NCBI GenBank assembly: GCA_964420995.1
Contig: CAYQUX010000023.1
Span: 1-64,000 of the forward strand
Origin: Leptolinea sp964420995
Lineage (GTDB): Bacteria > Chloroflexota > Anaerolineae > Anaerolineales > Anaerolineaceae
Reading direction: 5' to 3'
Length of the DNA stretch: 64,000 nucleotides
This document shows positions 25,448-34,992 of this stretch, piece after piece. Below the pieces are notes generated by a model that had not been told where the DNA came from, did no database searches, and saw only the letters and a program-made list of their open reading frames with translations. Numbering within the stretch: position 1 is the stretch's first letter; each line of letters starts with the position of its first letter. Both the position numbers and the translations under genes were made by a program.

Positions 25448-25532
25448 GTATCGTTTCTTTGACTATGACGGTTCGGTGGGTAAAATACTTATAGGTAAAA
25501 CACATGTTCGATTACTGGTATAGGATGAGATT

Positions 25533-25958
25533 ATGTCAAAAGATTATATTGTTATTGCGGATAGTATTCCCACCAGATCAAAGCGTTTCAGAGTAATCCA
25601 GGGAGGATGGAAAGAAGTTCTCAATAAACGGCAGACCATCAACGAGACTATTGATGGTAGTCTGGACATCTGCCTTGGCTCAATCTATAAGACAGAGCAG
25701 TATGTATTCCGCCTGGCAGAAACCGAAGCGAATACTGATTTCGGGACCAAGGCAGATCTGGAGTATTTCTTTAGACTGAACAATCCTGCTCCAGAGACAG
25801 GACACCCGAGTAACCTGCTGACCATTATTGATAACTACGAGAACACCATGCACGGGTACATGGTAGGGAACCTGGTGCCGGATCCGCTCACTACCATTAT
25901 TTCTGGTGAGTACGCCTGGTTTATGACACTTGTTGAAATCCGAATTAAGCCGGAATAA
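25533..25958 (+). CDS. Minor tail protein of unknown function
   Basis: 141 aa, beta-rich (YIVIADSIPTRSKRFRVIQGGW, DICLGSIYKTEQYVFRL), no signal or membrane segment. The first gene after tape measure and moron, at the place of distal tail or tail-tip components. GGATGAG precedes the ATG. It ends 4 bases before the next start. Likely part of the tail tip, by position only. Confidence 0.6.
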   Translation: MSKDYIVIADSIPTRSKRFRVIQGGWKEVLNKRQTINETIDGSLDICLGSIYKTEQYVFRLAETEANTDFGTKADLEYFFRLNNPAPETGHPSNLLTIIDNYENTMHGYMVGNLVPDPLTTIISGEYAWFMTLVEIRIKPE

Positions 25959-25962
25959 TCCC

Positions 25963-28900
25963 ATGAGAAATATATCTACCACCTTACAGAACGCACTCAA
26001 AAACGCCAATGGCGTAAAGGCGAATGCCAGACTTCAGGTATATAAAAGCCGGATATTCGTGAAATCCGGTGGCCTTGACACTTCGTATGACGCTACCGGT
26101 GCGCAAGAGGCCGGTGTCCATCCAGATACGGCAGTTTATCAGGACTGCGCGTTTGACGGCACTCTCAATAAAGTTGTAACCGTCACCGTCCGGTCCAACG
26201 GACTTTCTTTTTATATTGAAGGAAGTGCCACTGAAATCAATATCGCGACCGATGTGGCTCAGAACACCAGGCCAACCCTGGTCGCTCCGTATGTGTTTTG
26301 GTTTAACTCTGTGGGATCAATTCTCCGGGCAACATACGATCTTACTGCTGGAACTCTCTCGAATCAGGCCACGATCTTCGACAATTCTGGAAATACCTTT
26401 GTGGCCACCAGTATTGGTTCTGTATTCGGAATCGATGCCAATAACGCCGTTGCTCTTCGCGTGGATGATGGCGGGATAGGAATAACCCATTACTCTTACT
26501 CTAACTCTGCCTGGCAGTCAAATGTCTTCCCTGAGCGAATCATGTTCCCTGATGCCGTATGGGGTAGTTCGCAGATCTGCAGATTGAATTACGCTGCGGT
26601 TGCCAGTATTCCTGCCGGCATCTTTGTGTACCTGACCACGCCCATTGGATCTGTAAAGGGAATTCAGCTTCTTCCGGATGGTAATTGGACTGACATATTT
26701 ACCGCGGTCCCGGAAGACCTCACGGCATTCTATATAAGCAACTGCGTAGTGGACTCGTACAACCGGATTCATCTATGCGGTCAATTTGTGCGCACCGGCG
26801 ATTTCAACTCCGGCGCCACTTATAACATGGCCATCTGGAGTGATGACGGCAAGGTTTTCTCACTTGACCGGTTCACGGTATTTTCCTCCCTGGGTTACCG
26901 GTTCATGCTTTCCCTTGGAAGGTCTTCAGAGATCTTTTCCGATATGAACCGAACTGCAGTATGCGAATCGTCCTATGTCTTTTACAGAGACAATGCGACC
27001 CGGCTGGAAAATGTATCGGTGATCAACCTCACCGGCACGACAACATCCGGGTGGACCGTTACGATCCCTAACGGCGATCGAAAGTATGACAATTCCCCCC
27101 TGATGAAGAGAGGGAACTTTGCCAAACTTGAGATTGGCGTTGAGGCCGGGGGATCGATCCTCTGGGAAGAGTATCAGCGGTGCGTTATCGCAAAAGGAAC
27201 CACGGACTTAATGGACGGTTCGCGTTCATTGGATATCCAGATTTTGCCTGAAGGACTATGGCGAACATCGGCCATTACCTATCCGTTTTATCTGGAGATC
27301 CAATCCAAGCAATCAATCCTGGATGATGTTGATACTATGGACAACCTCTATACCGCTCCAAACTCCCATGGTGTATCCGATCCATTTTGCGTAATGTTCT
27401 CCCTTCCTGAAACACCGTTTGAGGCGCAGGCTAAGGCCAGCGGTTCTGTGGATCATTGGAGTGGAAATCTGATCTCAGATCTATATCTGGAGCAATATCC
27501 GGTAATTTATTCACTTCCCCTGACAATCAAGTTGTTTGGGTGGAGTCGGATCGGCTTGATGGATACTAACCCGAACACTGCGGACAACACCGACGTTACT
27601 TCCCCCAATGACACATTTACACCCATGTTCCTGGTGGAAGGCGAAGATGGTGAAGAGAGAACGGTGGTAATTGAAAGTAGCGAAGCGGCAAACGGGATCA
27701 ACTATCCCCCACAGACTTGGAAGTCTGGCAACGCCCGGGCGAATACGGGTACTTATCCGGTTGTTCACCTGTCATCCACATCCGGATTACTTGTCGGTGA
27801 CAAAATCAAGAAAGTTGGAGTCAGGGTGGCTTCAACCGGTCCAACTGTATATTACCTGGAGCGCATGGAGATCCCCGAAGTATTGATGTATTACACAGCC
27901 ACGTTCTATGGTGGCACATTGGGAGAAGAATACTTCTGGGAGCCAATTGAATACACACCTCCCGCGCCAGTTGAACTACCTCCTATCGAATTTCCTCCGC
28001 TTGTGTTTCCTACGCCCATTCCCATCGGTGAAACCTGCATGAGTGGATTAACAAAAACAGGCCCATATAACGTTCCTCTCAAACAGACCATCCTGAGGAA
28101 TTACGAAACGACTGTTCCAGCAGAACCGGTCGATAATTTCGATCACCTGGTTCAAAACGGGAAGGTATTCAATTATGTAACAAAACAGTGGGAGATCCCA
28201 AAGCCGACCGTTCTTCCCATAAAAATGTCGATGGATACCAAAGTCTTTGAAGCAAATATCCGCCCGGCTACAGTTACCAACAAAACCTATCTTGAAATAG
28301 AAGGTCTGATCAGGTCGGTGAACAACATTGGGATCGATGAATATGGCGATTTCTATACCGGTAATGGGTACTGGAAAGTAGAAGCACTCAACCAAATCGG
28401 AACGGCTATTCTTACCGGCACGAACGATATTGTCACTGCAGATAACACCATAACTCGGGTAGTGCGTTTCAATCCGACCGTCGGCACGAAGGTATATGGA
28501 TTCCGTATTTCGCTGATAAATACCAACGATCCGCAAACAGGAAGAATTCACAAAATAAAACTCATTGCTTCCGAAAGTGGCTTAAGCCACTCAGGTACTC
28601 CATGGTTTTTTCAGACCCTTACGACACCAGGAAAAGTTTATTGCCTGGAAGAACATGGTCACTGGCATAACTGGAGTGTTGATTTTAATGGGGTTTATCA
28701 CGTAAATCCCACTGAAATGTACGGATTTCGAATTGGAAATTATCCCGGCTACTATTCAGGCAGCATCAGCGGAGACAGATCACTTGGCGGTATTTTTGAT
28801 CCATATGTAGTGGGAGATTATTCCGATGGATCGCAATGCCGTCCAGTAAGCACCAACCCTTCGGGTGGAAATGATTTTGTTACTCTACGCTGCGAATTTA

Positions 28901-29097
28901 CCGGTGGTGAAAAGAAAAGAGTAAGACTTGCCTGGCAAGCTCCACAGGTGCAATACCCAAATATCGGCGCCTACGGCGGCCACGGAAACGCCACATATAC
29001 ACATGGATATGGTTGGGATTTGTATGAATGCTCGGTCATAAGCCGGCAGTTAATTTTTGCTGTATCTGCCATGCGAATCTACAACGTCTGTTTATAG
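25963..29097 (+). CDS. Large tail-tip protein
   Basis: 1,044 aa from ATG 25963; an in-frame TTG further upstream would overlap the previous gene and lacks a ribosome site. Mostly beta. The N-terminal region (about 25-330) has repeating strand/turn units, followed by a middle region (KLEIGVEAGGSILWEEYQRCVIAKG) and a Pro-rich linker near residue 665 (APVELPPIEFPPLVFPTPIP). The C-terminal part is rich in Gly/Tyr/His (GHGNATYTHGYGWDLYEC) and may bind a ligand. It is probably a distal-tail/receptor-proximal protein or baseplate spike. No enzymatic motif is seen. Confidence 0.65.
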   Translation: MRNISTTLQNALKNANGVKANARLQVYKSRIFVKSGGLDTSYDATGAQEAGVHPDTAVYQDCAFDGTLNKVVTVTVRSNGLSFYIEGSATEINIATDVAQNTRPTLVAPYVFWFNSVGSILRATYDLTAGTLSNQATIFDNSGNTFVATSIGSVFGIDANNAVALRVDDGGIGITHYSYSNSAWQSNVFPERIMFPDAVWGSSQICRLNYAAVASIPAGIFVYLTTPIGSVKGIQLLPDGNWTDIFTAVPEDLTAFYISNCVVDSYNRIHLCGQFVRTGDFNSGATYNMAIWSDDGKVFSLDRFTVFSSLGYRFMLSLGRSSEIFSDMNRTAVCESSYVFYRDNATRLENVSVINLTGTTTSGWTVTIPNGDRKYDNSPLMKRGNFAKLEIGVEAGGSILWEEYQRCVIAKGTTDLMDGSRSLDIQILPEGLWRTSAITYPFYLEIQSKQSILDDVDTMDNLYTAPNSHGVSDPFCVMFSLPETPFEAQAKASGSVDHWSGNLISDLYLEQYPVIYSLPLTIKLFGWSRIGLMDTNPNTADNTDVTSPNDTFTPMFLVEGEDGEERTVVIESSEAANGINYPPQTWKSGNARANTGTYPVVHLSSTSGLLVGDKIKKVGVRVASTGPTVYYLERMEIPEVLMYYTATFYGGTLGEEYFWEPIEYTPPAPVELPPIEFPPLVFPTPIPIGETCMSGLTKTGPYNVPLKQTILRNYETTVPAEPVDNFDHLVQNGKVFNYVTKQWEIPKPTVLPIKMSMDTKVFEANIRPATVTNKTYLEIEGLIRSVNNIGIDEYGDFYTGNGYWKVEALNQIGTAILTGTNDIVTADNTITRVVRFNPTVGTKVYGFRISLINTNDPQTGRIHKIKLIASESGLSHSGTPWFFQTLTTPGKVYCLEEHGHWHNWSVDFNGVYHVNPTEMYGFRIGNYPGYYSGSISGDRSLGGIFDPYVVGDYSDGSQCRPVSTNPSGGNDFVTLRCEFTGGEKKRVRLAWQAPQVQYPNIGAYGGHGNATYTHGYGWDLYECSVISRQLIFAVSAMRIYNVCL
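26417..26432. promoter_or_regulatory. Weak match to the dispersed palindrome
   Basis: GTTCTGTATTCGGAAT agrees with the consensus at most arm positions but is less symmetric. Listed as a possible extra copy. Confidence 0.25.
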
Positions 29098-29106
29098 GAT
29101 TGAAAA

Positions 29107-30276
29107 ATGACCTCAACAACCACTCCGACAATCCTTAAAAATACAAAGAAAGGGTACCCATTACTCCTTTTCTCTGCAAAACCTTACTCTGCATTCAACT
29201 TTCAAACCTGCGCTACTTTCTTGATGGCAGGGAATTACACCTGGGTGGGATTAGTCGGCTTTGCCACCGATGCGGATAATTACATCCTTGCCCGGTGTAG
29301 TTTCACCAGGGTTCAAATTATCAAGGTCCGGAATGGATTTATGCAAATCCTGGCCGAAGATTACATAACAGAAAACAGTGGCCAGATCACCATGATGTTC
29401 TCTCACAAGGATGGCGATTTCTCTGTACGGCTGCTTATCGGTGGATACTTTACAGATCCCATTCTTACATATCGCTGGAAGGAATCAGATGGTCCCTTGT
29501 CGACCGATCCAGACCTGTTCCATGTAGGTGTGTATTCCTGCATCAATCCTCCGCATTTTCGGATCACGTCATTCGATTTTGAAAATTGTGATGGTATCCC
29601 GTATCTCCCTGGGACAGATACAAGTACCTTGTCGGCATTCCCAGACTCCGGTTTTGTGATGATTGATGATTCGAAATACCAATACCAGGGTAGAAAACCC
29701 TGGTTAAGTGAACTAACCAATATCACGAACTTCCCGGGACCGTTTCAGGTCAAATCGACCGGAGCGTTTACCTATACCAATCCCGATTCTCATATTGCCT
29801 TCTCTGGCAAAGCCGTTGAAGCGGCTATGTTTGATTGGAACAATATATCCAATGACTTCAATGATTTATTCTTTGCCACAGACGCACAATATGCCTGGAC
29901 CATATCTGCAATTGATCGAAAGAACTTCATAAGTCCTTCTACCTGGTTGCGTAACCGCGCCCGATTCTTCTGTCCTCACCAGAAAGGGGTAGTTTCCACC
30001 ACTCACAGGGCATGGATGACCACAGGACTTACTGGAATCATACCGATCTATACCGGTGCCACTATCAATCCGCAGCACGACATGGGGAGTCTTTGTTTCC
30101 TGGATTCAGATGATATGGCAATAATCAAAATGTTCCGGGCGTCATCCGGGGATACCGATGCCACAATTGGGGACATGTTGAACATGGTCACCAGAATGGC
30201 CGGCGCAATCCCTCAATTCTCCGGAGATAAGGTTATCTCCTCTTTGACACTTTCAAAGAACAGGACAACCCTATGA
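29107..30276 (+). CDS. Tail protein of unknown function
   Basis: 389 aa, beta-rich with aromatic residues (NYTWVGLVGFATDADNYILA, SVRLLIGGYFTD), reminiscent of concanavalin-like/jelly-roll modules in tail-tip proteins. It overlaps the next gene by four bases (ATGA), so the two are coupled. The position in the tail-tip block suggests a baseplate or side-fibre component. No specific family is recognised. Confidence 0.6.
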   Translation: MTSTTTPTILKNTKKGYPLLLFSAKPYSAFNFQTCATFLMAGNYTWVGLVGFATDADNYILARCSFTRVQIIKVRNGFMQILAEDYITENSGQITMMFSHKDGDFSVRLLIGGYFTDPILTYRWKESDGPLSTDPDLFHVGVYSCINPPHFRITSFDFENCDGIPYLPGTDTSTLSAFPDSGFVMIDDSKYQYQGRKPWLSELTNITNFPGPFQVKSTGAFTYTNPDSHIAFSGKAVEAAMFDWNNISNDFNDLFFATDAQYAWTISAIDRKNFISPSTWLRNRARFFCPHQKGVVSTTHRAWMTTGLTGIIPIYTGATINPQHDMGSLCFLDSDDMAIIKMFRASSGDTDATIGDMLNMVTRMAGAIPQFSGDKVISSLTLSKNRTTL

Positions 30277-31241
30277 TCGAACCAATAGGCGGGTGTGACA
30301 TTCGATTCAACGTGCCGAACTTCCCTGTGAAAGGCGGAGTAGAACTTGTTACAAACATCAGCATTCAACCGGATCTGACTGATCCTGTCGCCACATTTCC
30401 TGAAAATTCCTTACTGATCGTCCGCCAGAACGAGGGTGCTGATATTTATATCGGATCATCGAAAGTTGCTTATGTGGAAGGTGTTTTTTGTTCCTGCAAA
30501 ACAATAGGCCATATTCGAGTGCTCTTCCATAATGAGTTTTGCACGGTTTATATAGATGAAAAATGGGTGTACACCTTCTCGTTTGCATACATAAAGTATC
30601 CAGAAACTCTAGCTGCACAACTGGCATTTTACGATGGCACAGAAACCCAATCAGGAACGCTGGCGATTTCGGATGTTGAAATAAAAGAATTGTGCGATTG
30701 GCGGGACGCCATCTTTATCGACCTGGAAACAAACGCGGCGAATGCCATTCAGTCGATTATTCAGCAAAGGCCGGTCGAGATTCTTCCCCGGTCCAACGGG
30801 GCAATAGATTTCTTTTATGAACCAAATACCAGGGAAGAAGTGCCTTTATCCAATATCCGAAGACACACAATCACCGAAGAGGACTCGAAGTCGGCTAGCA
30901 GCGATGGCATTGTCTACTACTCTGATGTCGCGGTGATCTCCGATGAAGCCACCCTGGAAGATGTCGGATTTATCACCCGAATGATCCGGGTACCAGAGTT
31001 GGATAGCGGAGCTTTGCGTGCAGCGAAAGTTGCTCAGAAGAAAGCCAGACAGAGTACGTACAAGCACCATATTGAAGGCCGGATCAACCTGGCTCTTGAA
31101 GTAGATGATTTTGCCACCACGTCATACAAACCTGCCAACGAAAGTCATATACGAAATAAATGTTTCATCGTAGAAACCATCCAAATGGATCTCTCGAATG
31201 GCAACTTTACCATGGTGGCAGAAGGCAGAAAGAATGACTAA
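30273..31241 (+). CDS. Tail-tip/baseplate protein
   Basis: 322 aa. N-terminal half beta (ELVTNISIQPDLTDPVATF, IRVLFHNEFCTVYIDEKWVYTFSF), C-terminal half alpha/beta (DSGALRAAKVAQKKARQ, then INLALEVDDFATTSYKP). The last part, with a conserved-looking NFTMVAEGRK end, recalls hub domains of siphophage tail-tip proteins. It is coupled by 4-bp overlap with the gene before and by an ATG-in-stop overlap with the next. Role by context. Confidence 0.6.
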   Translation: MIEPIGGCDIRFNVPNFPVKGGVELVTNISIQPDLTDPVATFPENSLLIVRQNEGADIYIGSSKVAYVEGVFCSCKTIGHIRVLFHNEFCTVYIDEKWVYTFSFAYIKYPETLAAQLAFYDGTETQSGTLAISDVEIKELCDWRDAIFIDLETNAANAIQSIIQQRPVEILPRSNGAIDFFYEPNTREEVPLSNIRRHTITEEDSKSASSDGIVYYSDVAVISDEATLEDVGFITRMIRVPELDSGALRAAKVAQKKARQSTYKHHIEGRINLALEVDDFATTSYKPANESHIRNKCFIVETIQMDLSNGNFTMVAEGRKND

Positions 31242-32073
31242 CGATCTTCGAAGTAAAATTTCCAGCCTTTCAAAAGGCAAACGCATCAAAGCAACTGTCG
31301 TTGAGGTGAACAACAACCTTGCCAGCGTTCGCATTGGTTCAAATGGCCAGGTATTGCAGGGATTGAATATTATTGGTGGCCAAATCACGGCAGGTGATTC
31401 GGTGTATGTAAACTATTCATCCGGAACTCCTGTCATTGAAGCGTACTCGAAAAAATCGATCAATTCCAATTCCAGGGTAATTAGAACTGTTATCAAGTCT
31501 GTTGTTCCGGATACGGAAACCGAAAACAACGAGACCGGACAGACCTTAGGGGATCACACCCATCTCCAGAACCAGATTACCGACCTGGATCATGACGCCT
31601 ATCTAATCCAGGGGAAACCGGTTGTCACCACAGAACCGGAAGAGGGACAACTAATGAGATTTGTTGATGGTGCATGGACGCCTGTAGGAATTGTGATTCC
31701 TAATTTTGACCCGGCAAATCCGAGTGAAAACCAGATTCTAATTCGAGTAAACGGGAAGTGGACGCCAGTAAATTTTCCAGAAGTAAACGCAGTAAAAATC
31801 AGAGGTGTTCCGGTTGTAATCACGGATCCGCAGGTGAACCAGGTGCTTACCTATTATGGGGATCAGTTTGTCAACATGGATCAACAGGGAAGTGGTGGGA
31901 GTAGCGGTACAGGACACACCATTCAACTCAACCGTGTTTCGCTTGAAGGTAAGACAAACCTGAATTTCATTGGCGATCTCAAGGTAGAAAATAACAACTC
32001 GTATGATTCGACGGATGTTTATATCAACGGATCAGCTGTCACGTCAATCATGTCTGCTCAGATGTATAGATAA
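31234..32073 (+). CDS. Tail-tip protein with OB-like N-terminus
   Basis: 279 aa from ATG 31234, which overlaps the upstream stop. Residues 10-75 (KGKRIKATVVEVNNNLASVRIGSN, GDSVYVNYSSGTPVIEAY) look like an OB-fold/beta-barrel. The middle holds repeats of a 'P.V.TEP..GQ.....G.W.P' type (VVTTEPEEGQLMRFVDGAWTP; VVITDPQVNQVLTYYGDQF), common in phage neck-passage and fibre-shaft proteins. The C-terminus is a Gly/Ser-rich beta tip. A baseplate spike or fibre adaptor is likely. Confidence 0.6.
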   Translation: MTNDLRSKISSLSKGKRIKATVVEVNNNLASVRIGSNGQVLQGLNIIGGQITAGDSVYVNYSSGTPVIEAYSKKSINSNSRVIRTVIKSVVPDTETENNETGQTLGDHTHLQNQITDLDHDAYLIQGKPVVTTEPEEGQLMRFVDGAWTPVGIVIPNFDPANPSENQILIRVNGKWTPVNFPEVNAVKIRGVPVVITDPQVNQVLTYYGDQFVNMDQQGSGGSSGTGHTIQLNRVSLEGKTNLNFIGDLKVENNNSYDSTDVYINGSAVTSIMSAQMYR

Positions 32074-32082
32074 GAGGTAACC

Positions 32083-32502
32083 ATGCCAGCCAATACTGTT
32101 CCCATATTTACCAAAACACCCAAAGTCGGAATTTGTTCTGTCAATTCAGCCAATACAGCCTGTGACGGATCCGGAACGCTCACTTCACTTTTTACAGCAG
32201 GCGAGAATGGAAGCCGGATAGAGCGCATTCGATATTCAAACGCTCAGGCCACACCCGCAGCCAGTAGCGCCATGGTTATCCGTTTCTTTATCACGGATGT
32301 GAATGGTGCAAATCCAACACTATTGGCAGAAACTTCCTTGGCTACAGCTACCAGGTCAGTAACTGCGGTAGGTGCTGGCGGTACGTACACATTTGCAAAT
32401 GGTCTGGTAATTCCTGCGGGAACAATTATCAAAGTTGCGCAATCTGTTTATGCTGGCGTTCAAGATTTTATGCACTATGTCGCCGAAGGTGGAGATTATT
32501 AA
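32083..32502 (+). CDS. Small beta-rich tail-fibre-associated protein
   Basis: 139 aa, Ala/Thr/Gly-rich beta protein (SVNSANTACDGSGTLTSLF, GAGGTYTFANGLVIPAGTIIKVAQ). Similar proteins are found beside Gly-rich receptor-binding proteins as trimeric base or decoration. TAATG overlap couples it to the following Gly-rich fibre gene. Function inferred from position. Confidence 0.55.
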   Translation: MPANTVPIFTKTPKVGICSVNSANTACDGSGTLTSLFTAGENGSRIERIRYSNAQATPAASSAMVIRFFITDVNGANPTLLAETSLATATRSVTAVGAGGTYTFANGLVIPAGTIIKVAQSVYAGVQDFMHYVAEGGDY

Positions 32503-33416
32503 TGAATTATGGCACTTTTGGATTCTCTGGAAAAGGATCCGGTTACGAAATATTGAATGCCGATGTTGTCTCCCGGATTGGAAATAGGACAATCTATACC
32601 TTCCAAAATACTGGTGCACTTGTCTACAAAAAGAATGGCCGTGGCGGGTTTTTGCGAGTCGAGTCCAAACTGATCTGTGACATTCTATTAGTTGGCGGTG
32701 GTGGTGGAGGAATGCGCGGTGGAGGCGGCGGTGGCGGTGTGATTTTTTTGAGAGACTATGAGTTTCAAGCCGGTGAATACCCGATCATCGTAGGCGAAGG
32801 AGGTGGATGCGGTTATGAGGACGGTAGAGGCAGCATTATGTATCTCAATTCGTCCGGTGGTCATTCGATGGTTGGCAAAGAATTAATAGCTTATGGTGGT
32901 GGGCGCGGTGGCACAGCATTCAGTGCAACTCCCACAACCGGATCTACAAATGTAACCTGGGATACAAACAGAGGCGTTGACGGTGGTTCTGGTGGTGGGA
33001 CTGGTGGGGCTGCTTCATATAAAGGTTTAGGAACCGATGGGCAAGGATATGATGGTGGAATTAGCGTAAGTGCCGGTGATCCCTGGCCTGGCGGGTCTGG
33101 TGGTGGAGCTGGTGGTGTTGGTGGAAATGCGTCGATTAACTCCGGAACAACGGTTGCTGTAATCAGTCCCGGTGGAACAGGTAAGGTTTGTGATATCACT
33201 GGAACACCCGTAACGTATGGTGGTGGTGGGGGTGGATCTGCCTGGACAAGAGATTATTACGGAAATGGTGGTTCTGGTGGGGGTGGACGTGGTGGCGGAA
33301 CTTCAAATGGAAGACACGGCACCAATGGACTGGGCGGCGGCGGTGGTGGTGCCGCTCAGGGTTTATTTACGGGAAGTGGCGGGTCAGGAGTGGTAATCAT
33401 CAGTTGCCAAAACTGA
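32502..33416 (+). CDS. Glycine-rich receptor-binding tail-tip/adhesin protein
   Basis: 304 aa, exceptionally Gly-rich. After about 60 ordinary residues (FQNTGALVYKKNGRGGFLRVESK) come polyglycine motifs GGGGGGMRGGGGGGG, then many GG[GS]xGG runs, ending GGSGVVIISCQ. This matches the 'glycine-rich domain' adhesins of tailed phages, where polyglycine-II sandwiches display hypervariable loops that bind receptors. It is the last large tail gene and therefore likely the host-range determinant. Gly runs of this kind are recombination-prone. Confidence 0.75.
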   Translation: MNYGTFGFSGKGSGYEILNADVVSRIGNRTIYTFQNTGALVYKKNGRGGFLRVESKLICDILLVGGGGGGMRGGGGGGGVIFLRDYEFQAGEYPIIVGEGGGCGYEDGRGSIMYLNSSGGHSMVGKELIAYGGGRGGTAFSATPTTGSTNVTWDTNRGVDGGSGGGTGGAASYKGLGTDGQGYDGGISVSAGDPWPGGSGGGAGGVGGNASINSGTTVAVISPGGTGKVCDITGTPVTYGGGGGGSAWTRDYYGNGGSGGGGRGGGTSNGRHGTNGLGGGGGGAAQGLFTGSGGSGVVIISCQN

Positions 33417-33457
33417 CGAAAGGTGTAGAATACTGTTCTATATTGAAAAGGTTTTCG

Positions 33458-33700
33458 ATGAACCAGGTCCCTGTTACACAGAAAGAAATCAAGATAAATC
33501 CTGACTTTGTATCGAAATTGGATACAAAGTTTCTTTCCAATGACCTGAACAAGCTGATCCGAAATGAGACTTCCGAATTCGGAACCGATGCGAATAAGTT
33601 GGGGGAATTGACTCCAGATATCGCTGTGCAGATCAAGAATCCTACCTGGCAAAAGGATCGCTTTTCCAGAAGCCCCTTCAAAGACTTTCTTAACATCTGA
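33458..33700 (+). CDS. Small phage protein at the end of the tail operon
   Basis: 80 aa from ATG 33458 with AAAAGG just upstream; an upstream in-frame start would overlap the fibre gene. Soluble and charged (MNQVPVTQKEIKINPDFVSK), with no recognised domain. It contains one copy of the dispersed palindrome (33570-33585). Possibly a fibre chaperone or unrelated small protein. Confidence 0.45.
   Translation: MNQVPVTQKEIKINPDFVSKLDTKFLSNDLNKLIRNETSEFGTDANKLGELTPDIAVQIKNPTWQKDRFSRSPFKDFLNI
33570..33585. promoter_or_regulatory. Dispersed 16-bp palindrome, copy 5
   Basis: CTTCCGAATTCGGAAC: symmetric except for the outermost pair. Confidence 0.5.
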
Positions 33701-33744
33701 TCCTTCAAACCCCGGCATCAAAGAGGCACCCTCTTTCCAATGGA

Positions 33745-33772
33745 TTGAAAACTAGGGAAATTGTGCTACTAT
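33745..33772 (+). promoter_or_regulatory. Forward promoter with extended -10 before the lysis genes
   Basis: TTGAAA (33745-33750), 16-bp spacer, TACTAT (33767-33772) with TG one base upstream. Same 16-bp spacer and TG element as the promoter at 481-508. A terminator follows 37 bp later. Confidence 0.55.
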
Positions 33773-33809
33773 AGAAAACGGAACAGGAACTTCTAATCCA
33801 CCATACATG

Positions 33810-33841
33810 AAATCACGGCCTGAAGATGGCTGTGATTTTTT
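33810..33841 (+). terminator. Intrinsic terminator before the lysis genes
   Basis: Stem AAATCACGGCC/GGCTGTGATTT with one G-U pair, 7-nt loop, then TTTT. It separates the promoter at 33745-33772 from the membrane/GAF and holin genes. Confidence 0.75.
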
Positions 33842-33885
33842 GTTAAGTTGATTGGGCTATTTTGTCTTCCTGGAGAATGATCTAA

Positions 33886-34584
33886 ATGACACTTGAATCC
33901 ATAGATCCGATTTTGAACCTTATCGAAGAACACGGCCTATCCCTTGTTCTTCTTGTCTTTATGATCATTTTCTGGTTTGTTCCCTGGGTAAAGCGGTTGA
34001 ATAAGAAAGAAGAAACCGTTGACGAATACCAGGCAATGATCGACAAAAGGGAGTCGCAACAGGCTCTCACAGAAAAGATATTCAAGGCTGATTCCGAGAT
34101 CAACATCCTCATCGCAGAAATGCTGGCACACTACAGTGCACAATGGGTAACCTTGTGGCAATTTCATAATGGGGTGAACTCAATTGCCGGTGTTCCTTTT
34201 CTCAAAATCTCTGCAACGCACGAAAGAACGTCCATAACTGTAAGTCCAAAGGCTCACATGTTCAAAGACATGCCGGTAAGCCTTTTTCTGGATGACAACG
34301 CCTATTTGATCGAGAAGGAGGTGTCAAGTCTGTCACTTTTTGATGAAAAGGTAAACTCTGCAATCCGAAATCTAATGGGTACGAATCAATGCCAGAAGAT
34401 GTTTATCGGTATCGTTCGTGGAGTCAACGGCGGCCTGATCGGAGTAATAACCATGGCGTTCCTACAGGATACATGGTTGACCGATGAAGACTATAGTCTG
34501 ATCAGGTCTTATTCCTCCCGGGCTGCCATTGCACTATCAAATCTTGTTACTCTCTATGACGAGAACAAGAAGCTCTTTCATTAG
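33886..34584 (+). CDS. Membrane-anchored GAF-like domain protein next to the holin
   Basis: 232 aa. One N-terminal transmembrane helix (about residues 14-35, LSLVLLVFMIIFWFVPWV), a charged coiled linker, then an alpha/beta region (about 65-225) with the spacing of a GAF domain: LWQFHNG start, FLKISATHER, and a final IRSYSSRAAIALSNLV helix. GAF domains bind small ligands such as nucleotides. The gene directly precedes the holin, so it may sense a signal and influence lysis timing; that is inference. GGAG lies 13 bases before the ATG. Confidence 0.6.
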   Translation: MTLESIDPILNLIEEHGLSLVLLVFMIIFWFVPWVKRLNKKEETVDEYQAMIDKRESQQALTEKIFKADSEINILIAEMLAHYSAQWVTLWQFHNGVNSIAGVPFLKISATHERTSITVSPKAHMFKDMPVSLFLDDNAYLIEKEVSSLSLFDEKVNSAIRNLMGTNQCQKMFIGIVRGVNGGLIGVITMAFLQDTWLTDEDYSLIRSYSSRAAIALSNLVTLYDENKKLFH

Positions 34585-34601
34585 TGGTAAGGAGTAATAT
34601 C

Positions 34602-34943
34602 ATGCAGCTTTCTAGTGATCAATTGGTCTGGATCGGTGGCATATCCACTGTTCTCATTGAATTTCTCAAGTTTGTCCTGGGTCTGAAAAAGATCAAATTG
34701 GATAAGACTGTTTTAACCATTCTGGTTATGATCGTGGCGCTTGTCCTTGGGTATCTCTGGTCCGCTCCCGCGGTCGCACTGGCATTCGCTACCGGCGATC
34801 CGATGACCACACTTGGTGCGCTCCTGAATCTGGCCGTAGCGGTCGTGGGTTACGCCACTTTGATCTATAACATCATCCTGGATAATGCCTTGAAGGGGCT
34901 TAAAGGCCTCATAGTCATTATGAAAAATGGTTCGGGTGCGTAA
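34602..34943 (+). CDS. Holin-like membrane protein
   Basis: 113 aa from ATG 34602 with AAGGAG upstream. Three likely transmembrane helices (about 7-24, 31-50, 65-86), the middle one strongly hydrophobic (VLTILVMIVALVLGYLW), and a basic C-terminus. Size, topology, position after tail fibres and before a terminator are those of a phage holin, which permeabilises the inner membrane at lysis. No endolysin is adjacent; the best candidate is the C39-SH3b protein at 50678-51448 on the other arm. Confidence 0.7.
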   Translation: MQLSSDQLVWIGGISTVLIEFLKFVLGLKKIKLDKTVLTILVMIVALVLGYLWSAPAVALAFATGDPMTTLGALLNLAVAVVGYATLIYNIILDNALKGLKGLIVIMKNGSGA

Positions 34944-34992
34944 TTAACCAGATTAGATCAAACAACAAGAAATCAAATAGGTGTAAATAATT

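Noticed and set aside
32690..33400. GGT/GGC-rich repeats as a DNA repeat element
   Set aside because: They encode the polyglycine runs of the fibre protein.
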